Origin: CAZBEL01 sp964628055
GTDB taxonomy: Bacteria; Fidelibacterota; Marinisomatia; Marinisomatales; TCS56
Reading direction: 5' to 3'
DNA: 16,734 bases
NCBI GenBank assembly: GCA_964628055.1
Contig: CAZVNL010000044.1
Coordinates: 1 to 16,734, forward strand
Shown here: piece after piece, positions 6,554 through 12,933 of the stretch
How the letters are laid out: the number at the start of each line of letters is the position of its first letter
Position numbering within the stretch: the first letter of the stretch is position 1
The notes under the pieces: model-generated
The model's database searches: none
What the model was told of the DNA's origin: nothing
What the model saw: the letters and a program-made list of their open reading frames with translations, nothing else
Translations under genes and position numbers: made by a program

Positions 6554-7011
6554 GCAGAATTCTATTCCAACTGCTTATTCTTGGTCTTCTGGTGAGTTTA
6601 TTGTCCAGTTGTTCCACGGCTCCCCGGTATAGCGCGGGAACTCCAAAGTGGTCTACAACCGTAAAAAAAGGGAAGCAGACGTATCCCAAGGTCCAGTACG
6701 GTATCAGTTCTTTTTATGGCGAAGATTTCCACGGTAAAACAACTGCCAATGGGGAAGTGTTTGACATGTACGGCCTGACGGCGGCCCACAAGACCCTGCC
6801 ACTCAACACCATCATCCGGGTAACCAACCTGGAAAACAATAAATCGCTCATCTTGCGCATCAACGACCGGGGACCTTACGTAAAAGGGCGTATCCTGGAC
6901 TGTTCCTACGGGGCCGCTTTGAAACTCGGTTTTGTAGGGCAGGGGACTGCCCGGGTGAAGATCGAAGTCATCGAGTTAGGTGACGATGAATACATGAAAC
7001 GAAAATCCTGA
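6550..7011 (+). CDS. RlpA-like septal-ring lipoprotein (double-psi beta-barrel)
   Basis: A short RlpA-family protein of 153 residues from the ATG at 6550. A longer frame from 6490 adds 20 residues with no signal character and is rejected. The signal segment (2-18) ends in a clear lipobox SSC (Cys21). The DPBB domain spans about 50-142: YGISSFYGEDFHGKTTANGE, then TAAHKTLPLNTIIRVTN, RINDRGPYVKGR with Asn105-Asp106, and LDCSYGAALKLG. Some RlpA proteins are lytic transglycosylases acting on denuded glycan at the septum. This one has the barrel but no C-terminal SPOR domain, so septal targeting is not expected by that route. The start overlaps the pyrD stop as ATGA. A lipid-kinase gene follows after 6 bp. 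Confidence 0.88.
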   Translation: MSRILFQLLILGLLVSLLSSCSTAPRYSAGTPKWSTTVKKGKQTYPKVQYGISSFYGEDFHGKTTANGEVFDMYGLTAAHKTLPLNTIIRVTNLENNKSLILRINDRGPYVKGRILDCSYGAALKLGFVGQGTARVKIEVIELGDDEYMKRKS

Positions 7012-7017
7012 GGTTTT

Positions 7018-7905
7018 ATGGCGCGCTACTATTTGACGGTGAATCCGCACGGAGGTGTTAAACTGGGATTGGGAATCCTGGAAAAGGTTAAGCCGCTGTT
7101 TAATGAAGCCGGAGCAAAGTTGACCATCCTGGAGACGGAATATGCCGGCCATGCAACGGTGTTGGCTCGTACACTTCCCTTGGAAGGCTACGACGGTTTT
7201 TGTGCCATTGGGGGAGACGGGACCCTGCATGAGGTAATCAACGGCATGCTCAAACGGGAAGATGGTGAAAAGATTCCCATCGGTCTAATCACCGGGGGGA
7301 CGGGAAATTCTTTCATGCACGATATTGATTGCCTGGACCCCATGGTGGCCACCAAGCGCATCTTAACCGGTCGGAAGCGTTCCATCGACATCGCCGCAGT
7401 GGATGCGAATGGGGAGGCGATCTACGGTTGTAACATCGTGGGTTGGGGAATGGTCACGGATGTAAATTTCATTGCCGAACGGTTACGTTGGTTGGGTGGC
7501 CAGCGTTACAATATTGCTTCCGTCATTGAAGTATTACGCCACCGGCATCGGGTGGCAAAAGTCGTCATCGATGGGCGGACCATCGTTGCTGATTTTGGCT
7601 TCATCATGGCGTGTAACACCGTGCATACCGGGCGCGGAATGAAAATGGCCCCCTTGGCCCAGTTGGACGACGGACTGCTGGATTTAATCATTATCCGCAA
7701 GGGTGGCCGCATACACCTGCTGACCCTGTTTACTAAACTTTTCAAAGGGACTCACATCGGAGATCCTGTAGTGGAATATCGTCAGGTAAAGGAGTTTTCC
7801 ATTATTCCCCAGGATCGCAATACCTTAAACATTGACGGAGAAATATTAGGGAGCACCCCGATTCACGTGAAAGTGCTCCCCCGGGCAATCGAAGTCTTAG
7901 TTTAA
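7018..7905 (+). CDS. Diacylglycerol kinase-family lipid kinase (DagK/YegS/sphingosine kinase-like)
   Basis: A 295-residue cytoplasmic or peripheral enzyme expected to phosphorylate a lipid alcohol such as diacylglycerol with ATP. Catalytic-domain motifs are NPHGG at 9-13, the GHA segment near 44-46, GGDGTLHEVING at 65-76 and GGTGNSF at 93-99. The C-terminal beta-sandwich domain includes MKMAPLAQLDDGLLDLIII and NIDGE near the end. The nucleotide loop reads ITGGTGNSFMHDI, where many bacterial enzymes have LPLGTGNDFAR. This resembles sphingosine/ceramide-kinase-like branches, so the substrate is uncertain. GAGG upstream of the ATG at 7018 gives a Shine-Dalgarno site. It is the last gene of the five-gene run. 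The substrate could be undecaprenol-like, diacylglycerol or sphingoid; sequence alone does not decide. Confidence 0.9.
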   Translation: MARYYLTVNPHGGVKLGLGILEKVKPLFNEAGAKLTILETEYAGHATVLARTLPLEGYDGFCAIGGDGTLHEVINGMLKREDGEKIPIGLITGGTGNSFMHDIDCLDPMVATKRILTGRKRSIDIAAVDANGEAIYGCNIVGWGMVTDVNFIAERLRWLGGQRYNIASVIEVLRHRHRVAKVVIDGRTIVADFGFIMACNTVHTGRGMKMAPLAQLDDGLLDLIIIRKGGRIHLLTLFTKLFKGTHIGDPVVEYRQVKEFSIIPQDRNTLNIDGEILGSTPIHVKVLPRAIEVLV

Positions 7906-7959
7906 ATTAAATTAGGTTCGCTGAAAGGGAGGACGAAGAGAACCGGAATCCAGTACAGT

Positions 7960-8292
7960 TTAGGGTTTGTTTTTTTCCCGGCGCCGTACCCAGGAACGCC
8001 GTTCGGTAAAGGTCTTTAGGCGTAGGTCGGCCCAGTCGTTAATAATATCTTTAAGCTGGGCGACTTTCTCCGGTTGATCTCCGAACGCCTCTTCCACCAG
8101 CTTAATTAAATTTTCACGGGTACCCTGCACTTCCCCGTAACTCAGATATTTTTCTTGTTTCCAGATTTGTTTTTTTTGCTGGATTTGTTGTTTTTGTTGT
8201 TTAGCCGTGTGGAAGTGTTTCCTTCGAGAATGGACAAAGGCCCAGATGATGATTAAGACAACGACGGCACCGATAATTCCGTTTAAAAACAT
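7960..8292 (-). CDS. Small membrane-anchored coiled-coil protein beside the transporter
   Basis: A 110-residue protein not recognised as a named family. Residues 4-20 form one transmembrane helix (GIIGAVVVLIIIWAF), followed by a basic Q/K-rich segment at 22-48 (KQQKQQIQQKKQIWKQEK) that is likely helical or coiled. A soluble helical C-terminal part (about 50-110) ends in basic residues (RRSWVRRREKNKP), probably on the cytoplasmic side by the positive-inside rule. The start is well supported: GGGAGGG sits 5 bases upstream of the ATG and overlaps the transporter's TAG stop. It is therefore translationally coupled to the SLC13-like gene, 10 bp away. It may be an accessory subunit or regulator of that transporter; this is inference from position only. 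Confidence 0.65.
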   Translation of the reverse strand: MFLNGIIGAVVVLIIIWAFVHSRRKHFHTAKQQKQQIQQKKQIWKQEKYLSYGEVQGTRENLIKLVEEAFGDQPEKVAQLKDIINDWADLRLKTFTERRSWVRRREKNKP

Positions 8293-8302
8293 TTTTCCCT
8301 CC

Positions 8303-9829
8303 CTACTGAAAAATGGGAATTCCCAAGATCGTAACCCAGTAGAAGGACACCATGATGGTGGTCACCACGATGGCCACTGGCCAGGCAATGGTGGCTGTTC
8401 GAATGAAATCTTTGGCTTCCAATTCCCCGCTGGAGTAGACGATGGAGCTGGCCGGTGTGCCAATGACCAGCCAGAAAGCCATGGACGTGGAGATCGCCAG
8501 GGCAACGCCTACTAGCGTTGGGTTGGTCCCGGAAGATTGGGCCATATCCAGCACCACCGGACCGATTACGGCCACCGTTGCGCCGGCACTCATGAGATTG
8601 GTGAGACTGGCCCCAATAATGGCTACTAAAATGATTAAGGCAATCCCGCTATTCATCCCCAGGGGTTGGACTAAGTTCATAATGCTATCCGCTAACCAAC
8701 CGGCTGCCCCGGATTCCTTGAAAACGGCGCCCAGGCTAATCGCCCCGGCGTAGAGAATAATCACCCCCCAGCTTACTTTGGTTTCATAATCCTTCCAGGA
8801 AGTGAGTCCTAATAACATGTAAAGGACCGCGCCCGTAATGGCTACACCTCCTAACCCCAAGGAAAAACCCAAGATGCTCCGGGTCAGGGATTTATCCGTA
8901 ATCCAGAGGTATACCACCAGGAACATGATTCCAGCCACCAACCACTGCTTCTTCGTCATTTTCCCGTGTTTTTCCAGGTCCTTGCGGAGTATGGAAACGG
9001 CTTCCGACAGATCGTCTGTCTCGGGTTTGAAGAGCAGGGGAAGGACCACGGCCATAATCACCGCCATGACGATGGTGTAGAATACGCCCATGGAGATCCA
9101 TTTCAGGAAAGAGATATCAATGCCGATATTAGAAAGGAAGCCGATCATGATGGCGTTCCGGGCACCACCGGTGGGGCTCATGGGTCCGCCGATCATGCAG
9201 CCCACTGCGATGGTTACCATCAATAACTTTCCTAAATTCGGGGCCGGAATGGTGCGGTTGGTCAGGGTAAAGAGGGCGATGGCAATGGGGAGATACATGG
9301 ATGCGATGGCGTGCTCTCCCACAAACGCTGTGGGTAGGGCTGTGCCGAAGAGAATGCCCAGCACGATCATCCGCGTACGCGTTCCAGCCAAATTTACCAC
9401 CAACATCCCTACGCGCTTGTCTAATCCATATTTCACCAGGGTGGCGCCGATGGCCAGGGACCCGGCGATGAACCATACGGCATCGTGGGCATAGGTACGG
9501 ACAATTTCCGTGGGTGGGGTAATACCAAAGAACAACTGCACCAGTCCAATCACCAGGGCCACGGCAGGCATGGGAATGGCCTCCGTTGCGAAAAAGATAA
9601 CGCAGGTGGCTAACAAGGCGATAATAATTTGAATGTGTTTGGCCTTGGTGGCAAGCTCAGCAGGGGAGAGGCCAGGGAACAGAGATTCGGCCTTCTGTAC
9701 CATGGAAGTAAGGGGTGGCATGGCGAAACCGATTAGAATAAAAACCCCAATGCCAATGATGAGCCAGCGGAAATTGGTGGTCTTGGCAAAACCACCTTCA
9801 GATTGCTGATTAGGGCTGCTATCCGGCAT
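8303..9829 (-). CDS. SLC13/DASS-like sodium-coupled anion (dicarboxylate) symporter, atypical motifs
   Basis: A 508-residue polytopic inner-membrane protein with roughly 11-12 hydrophobic segments, the usual length for the divalent anion:Na+ symporter family. ATEAIPMPAVAL at 81-92 is a good family signature, and the two inverted halves are apparent (about 60-265 and 300-505). The family's paired SNT sodium/substrate motifs are absent: the first is VGEHA (170-174) and the second is SAGAT (414-418). GPMSPTGGARN at 215-225 and IGTPASS at 457-463 fill the other hairpin positions. The substrate is therefore uncertain (dicarboxylate, sulfate or another anion), and the coupling ion is too. The ATG at 9829 has no strong Shine-Dalgarno site. 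A terminator-like hairpin lies about 115 nt upstream. The small membrane protein follows 10 bp downstream. Confidence 0.85.
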   Translation of the reverse strand: MPDSSPNQQSEGGFAKTTNFRWLIIGIGVFILIGFAMPPLTSMVQKAESLFPGLSPAELATKAKHIQIIIALLATCVIFFATEAIPMPAVALVIGLVQLFFGITPPTEIVRTYAHDAVWFIAGSLAIGATLVKYGLDKRVGMLVVNLAGTRTRMIVLGILFGTALPTAFVGEHAIASMYLPIAIALFTLTNRTIPAPNLGKLLMVTIAVGCMIGGPMSPTGGARNAIMIGFLSNIGIDISFLKWISMGVFYTIVMAVIMAVVLPLLFKPETDDLSEAVSILRKDLEKHGKMTKKQWLVAGIMFLVVYLWITDKSLTRSILGFSLGLGGVAITGAVLYMLLGLTSWKDYETKVSWGVIILYAGAISLGAVFKESGAAGWLADSIMNLVQPLGMNSGIALIILVAIIGASLTNLMSAGATVAVIGPVVLDMAQSSGTNPTLVGVALAISTSMAFWLVIGTPASSIVYSSGELEAKDFIRTATIAWPVAIVVTTIMVSFYWVTILGIPIFQ

Positions 9830-10119
9830 AGAAGCTGTGAGGAAACTGTCTCTGAACGCCCCAAGAGGGCAAGGCTTTTCTCCGCGGCATAACCCGGTGA
9901 AAGTTTAATTCATTAGCGGATTGTAGCTGAAAAGGAACCGGTGAATAAAAATCCCGGGATCGCTTGAACCCGGAAAACCTGTGGGGAAGTGATTCTTTTA
10001 ACTAAGGATAGCGCTTTAATAATGGAGAAGACCAGAAGTAAATCACCTATCGTTGGTCAATTATGTATAAATTCCCACTAAATTACAATTTTATTGGAAA
10101 AAGAAAGTGACCATATCCA
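9830..10119. other. 290-bp divergent intergenic region
   Basis: No gene is visible between the transporter start and the plus-strand gene start. It must hold promoters for both directions, but no clear -35/-10 pair was found. It contains the hairpin at 9947-9973 and the direct repeat CCGGTGAA at 9894-9901 and 9938-9945. TAAATTACAA at 10079-10088 is the same 10-mer that directly precedes the YkvA-like gene at 1911-1920. GC-rich sequence near the transporter changes to AT-rich sequence near 10060-10100. Confidence 0.5.
9947..9973 (-). terminator. Terminator-like hairpin in the leader of the transporter gene
   Basis: Read on the minus strand, CCGGG-TTCAAGCGAT-CCCGG is followed by GATTTTTATT. 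The stem is 5 bp, and a T-T mismatch plus two inner pairs leaves an AAGC loop, so the hairpin is fairly strong. The T run is the shape of an intrinsic terminator. No minus-strand gene ends here, so it would lie in the 5' leader of the transporter as a possible attenuator, or it may serve to block antisense readthrough. No known riboswitch core was recognised upstream of it. Confidence 0.35.
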
Positions 10120-11106
10120 TTGACTGAATTGATCCAGTGGCTCCTCGCCGGTCCGCCGTGGGTTGTTTATGGAACGCGGAAAGATTTACTGGGGCAACCA
10201 GAAGACGTACCAGAAGTGATTGCTGCGCGCCAGGCGTTGATCCAACATGCCCAGGTTGTAGCTGTGGTGAAGGAATTGGCTTCCTGGCCGGGTCCCATAT
10301 TGAAGACACATAAATCGGCCGGACATCCCCTGCACAAGTTGGTTTTTTTGGCTGATTTGGGTCTCCAGGCCCATGATCCGGGTATGGAAAACATTCTTCA
10401 ACGGATTTTAGCACATCGCTCCCCGGAAGGACCTTATCAGATCAAGGTAAACATAAATCGCCGGTACGGTGGAAAAGGGGTGGATCAATTTGTCTGGATG
10501 TTATGTGATGCTCCGCTGGTGTTGTACAGTTTGGTGAAATTCGGTTACGGCGAGTTATCCGCGGTACAGGAAGCCATTCATCTCCTTGTGAACCTAGTCC
10601 GTGACAACGGTTGGCCGTGTGCAGTGACTACTGAGTTGGGCAAGTTCCGCGGGCCCGGCCGGAAAAGTGATCCCTGTCCCTACGCTACCCTGGTGATGCT
10701 GAAATTACTTACTGAACTTTCGCACGCTGATAGCTTCCAGGAAGCCGTCGGGATCGGTTCGGAATCCTTGTTATCTTTATGGGAGCAGAGGCGCGAGCGG
10801 CGTCCCTATCTATTTGCCATGGGCAGTGGCTTCGAAAAATTGAAAGCCCCCCTCGTGTGGTATGATTTTGTCCACGTGGCCGATGTGCTGAGCCGCCTTC
10901 CAACCGTCTCCCAAGATCCGCGTTTTCAAGGGCTGATAACCCTTCTTCAACAAAAAGCTGACGAAAATGGTCGCTTTACACCGGAATCAGTGTGGCGCGA
11001 TTGGAAAGGATGGTGCTTTGGACAGAAACGGGAACCGTCACCATGGCTCACTTTCTTGATCCAGCGTATCTTCCAACGCCTTAATCTGGTATCCCAACAA
11101 ACCTAA
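10120..11106 (+). CDS. Conserved protein of unknown function, alpha/alpha-toroid (prenyltransferase/squalene-cyclase-like) repeat style
   Basis: A 328-residue soluble protein without signal peptide or membrane helix. The spacing of helical repeats and the phrases GPILKTHKSAGHPLHKLVFLADLG, DNGWPC (162-167), YATLVMLKLLTEL (188-200) and FTPESVWRDWKGWCFGQK (starting at 286) give the look of an alpha/alpha-toroid such as terpenoid cyclases and prenyltransferases. Four cysteines (129, 167, 186, 299) and conserved-looking KLKAPLVWYDFVHVADVLS (from 240) could mark a binding site. The DxDD cyclisation motif is not seen, so a terpene cyclase role is not supported. The TTG at 10120 is the only plausible start, as the frame is closed by TGA at 10108; GAAAGTGA upstream is a weak Shine-Dalgarno candidate. 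It is probably monocistronic. Confidence 0.6.
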   Translation: MTELIQWLLAGPPWVVYGTRKDLLGQPEDVPEVIAARQALIQHAQVVAVVKELASWPGPILKTHKSAGHPLHKLVFLADLGLQAHDPGMENILQRILAHRSPEGPYQIKVNINRRYGGKGVDQFVWMLCDAPLVLYSLVKFGYGELSAVQEAIHLLVNLVRDNGWPCAVTTELGKFRGPGRKSDPCPYATLVMLKLLTELSHADSFQEAVGIGSESLLSLWEQRRERRPYLFAMGSGFEKLKAPLVWYDFVHVADVLSRLPTVSQDPRFQGLITLLQQKADENGRFTPESVWRDWKGWCFGQKREPSPWLTFLIQRIFQRLNLVSQQT

Positions 11107-11189
11107 TATGACTACGACCGTTCCATCATTATATATTCAATTAGATAATATTATTAATGTATGACTTTAACTACTAAAGAACGTTTACT

Positions 11190-12116
11190 ATGAAGGTATT
11201 CATCGCTGGCGGAACGGGATTTGTCGGGAGTTATCTTACGGAAGCATTATTAGAAGCGGGGATGACACCGGTGGTGTTAGTGCGTCCCCTACGCGCCAGC
11301 CAAGTAGTTCTTCCCCCGGGTTGTTTCAAGAAAATCGGCGATGTCCTGGAACAGGGAACGATTACCGCCGCCCTTTCCGGTTGCGAGGCTGCGATTTACA
11401 GCGCGGGGCTATTAAGGGAAAATCCTTTTAAAGGGGTCACGTTTGAAAAACTCCACCTGGCTGGTTTAATAAATTGTGTTGACAGCGCTAAAGAGAAGGG
11501 AATCAAACGGTTCTTACTTATCAGTGCTCAAGGTGTTAAACCGCGCGGTACCCCTTACCAAACCACCAAATACCAGGGGGAGCAATACTTAAAACAGCAA
11601 CCCTTGGACTGGACGATTTTCCGGCCCTCCTTAGTCTTTGGTGATCCCCGGGGAAGAAGCGAATTTACCCACCAGCTCTATCGGCAGATTGTCCGGCTAC
11701 CCTTTCCGGCCCCCATGTTCTTCCGGGGGCTACAGTTCAAGCAAGCGGGAAACTTTACTTTTACCCCCGTGTTTGTGAAAGATTTAGCTACCGTGATTGT
11801 CCAGAGCTTAAACCGGAAGGAGGACTATTCCCGCACCATACCCGTCGGGGGACCGGCTGAATTAACCTGGCGGGATATTATTCACACTATCGCAAAAGCG
11901 GTGGACCAGAAAAAATGGACCCTTCCCATTCCGACCTGGATTTTATGGCCCCTTCTTACATTGGTTGATCGATTCCCGTTTTTCCCCGTGAGCAGGGATC
12001 AATTAACCATGCTGTTGGAAGGCAATGTGGCAAGCGCGGGCCTTTTTCAGGAGCGGGGTATTAAACCTACCCCGTTTACAGCGGAGACGCTAAGGTTCCT
12101 TAAGGATATAAAGTAA
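11190..12116 (+). CDS. NAD(P)-binding epimerase-like protein (atypical SDR, NDUFA9/YbjT type)
   Basis: A 308-residue protein with an N-terminal Rossmann fold. GGTGFVG at 7-13 is the dinucleotide loop, and VLVRPL at 29-34 ends the second strand. LLISAQGVKPRGTPYQTTKYQGE (from 109) holds the catalytic-type Tyr123-X3-Lys127. WTIFRPSLVFGDPRG (141-155) and FTPVFVKDLATVI are typical of extended/atypical SDRs in the complex I NDUFA9-like group. The reaction is unknown; ubiquinone/lipid-associated or sugar-nucleotide roles are seen in relatives. The ATG at 11190 has no Shine-Dalgarno site and a very AT-rich leader (including ATAATATTAT at 11145-11154). Its 3' end overlaps the convergent eIF2B-like gene by 27 bp, so antisense interference is possible. 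Confidence 0.85.
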   Translation: MKVFIAGGTGFVGSYLTEALLEAGMTPVVLVRPLRASQVVLPPGCFKKIGDVLEQGTITAALSGCEAAIYSAGLLRENPFKGVTFEKLHLAGLINCVDSAKEKGIKRFLLISAQGVKPRGTPYQTTKYQGEQYLKQQPLDWTIFRPSLVFGDPRGRSEFTHQLYRQIVRLPFPAPMFFRGLQFKQAGNFTFTPVFVKDLATVIVQSLNRKEDYSRTIPVGGPAELTWRDIIHTIAKAVDQKKWTLPIPTWILWPLLTLVDRFPFFPVSRDQLTMLLEGNVASAGLFQERGIKPTPFTAETLRFLKDIK

Positions 12117-12860
12117 GTCTTTAGGGGAAATCAGACCCTTTTCTAAAAGCAACTTCGCCTTTTTCGGGTAGGGAATGGGCTCGAAGGGAGCTGGACAGTT
12201 TTTAGGCAAGGTGGCAAACTGTGAGTAGCGTAAATAATCCCCCACAATCCAGACCGGTGTGTCTCGCTTTTCAGCTTCCACTACCAGGGCAGCCGTCCCG
12301 GTTTTATTGATGAAAAAATTCCGCCCGATCAAGTCACTCCCCGTAAGAACCAGGGTGGCTTGTTCCAGAACCCTAATAAATTCATTATCCTTGACTATCG
12401 TTACCTGAATCCCCACCTGGCGTAGGGTTGTAGCTAATTGTTCCCCTTCCCGCTGGGGTTCGGATCGCAGGGCAACAACCCCGGCGACGCGACCCCCTTG
12501 GTGACCTCCTAAGAGCACTTCCATTACCAGGCTGGAGTAACTGATGGTTATAATTGTGCTGTTTTTCGGAATCAGGCTTTGGCCAAGGCGGTAAAGGGCC
12601 TGGCGATTATCTTGGATTTGGGCTTTCTTATTTTTCAGTATCGACCGTATTACTTGGGAGGAATATTCTCCCCTAATATCCCAGTACAGGTTTTGGAAAA
12701 GCCCCATGACGGGAAAGCGCTTCATGAGGGCTTGGAGACCCTCGTAGGTTTTCTCCCATATCTTTTCATTGGGTAACGCCAGGAAAAGGTCCAGGGCATC
12801 CTGGTAGATTGCCGTGGCACCCCGTTGGTTATCTTGTAGCAGTTGTTGTAAAGATGGCAT
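12090..12860 (-). CDS. eIF2B-alpha/beta/delta-like (IF-2B domain) protein
   Basis: A 256-residue stand-alone protein of the superfamily that includes eIF2B regulatory subunits, methylthioribose-1-phosphate isomerase and ribose-1,5-bisphosphate isomerase. Superfamily elements are ITISYSSLVMEVL (104-116), SEPQREGEQLA (133-143), the GSD at 174-176 with conserved Asp176, and INKTGTAALVVEAE (184-197). At the position where the sugar-phosphate isomerases carry a catalytic cysteine this protein has ISYSS with serine, so isomerase activity is doubtful. It may instead be a nucleotide- or sugar-phosphate-binding regulator. There is no signal peptide. The ATG at 12860 lacks a Shine-Dalgarno site. It is divergent from the 5-oxoprolinase gene across 73 bp and overlaps the 3' end of the epimerase-like gene. 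Superfamily assignment is good; function is open. Confidence 0.75.
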   Translation of the reverse strand: MPSLQQLLQDNQRGATAIYQDALDLFLALPNEKIWEKTYEGLQALMKRFPVMGLFQNLYWDIRGEYSSQVIRSILKNKKAQIQDNRQALYRLGQSLIPKNSTIITISYSSLVMEVLLGGHQGGRVAGVVALRSEPQREGEQLATTLRQVGIQVTIVKDNEFIRVLEQATLVLTGSDLIGRNFFINKTGTAALVVEAEKRDTPVWIVGDYLRYSQFATLPKNCPAPFEPIPYPKKAKLLLEKGLISPKDLLYILKEP

Positions 12861-12933
12861 TTGTGGACCAAAACTAATTTAAATTTACTGCCTTTAACTA
12901 TTTCAGCGGAAGTGGCCCTTTGGCATCGACGTT

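Noticed and set aside
7906..7959. Possible bidirectional terminator between the lipid kinase and the small membrane protein
   Set aside because: Only a 5-bp GGTTC/GAACC pair with a 20-base loop is present; not convincing.
9090..9494. 134-residue and overlapping open frames antisense to the transporter
   Set aside because: They lie wholly inside a well-supported membrane-protein gene, and their Met/Pro/Ala-rich composition is typical of reversed hydrophobic codons.
9944..9990. Possible tRNA T-arm on the minus strand (GGGTTCAAGCGATCCC-like)
   Set aside because: The loop is 10 rather than 7 bases and no acceptor, D or anticodon arms can be found around it; a terminator-like hairpin explains it better.
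9997..12900. TTTAACTA in three gene leaders (9997-10004, 11166-11173, 12893-12900)
   Set aside because: The distance to the starts differs (116, 17 and 34 bases) and the same string occurs in coding DNA near 3508, so it is probably AT-rich chance.
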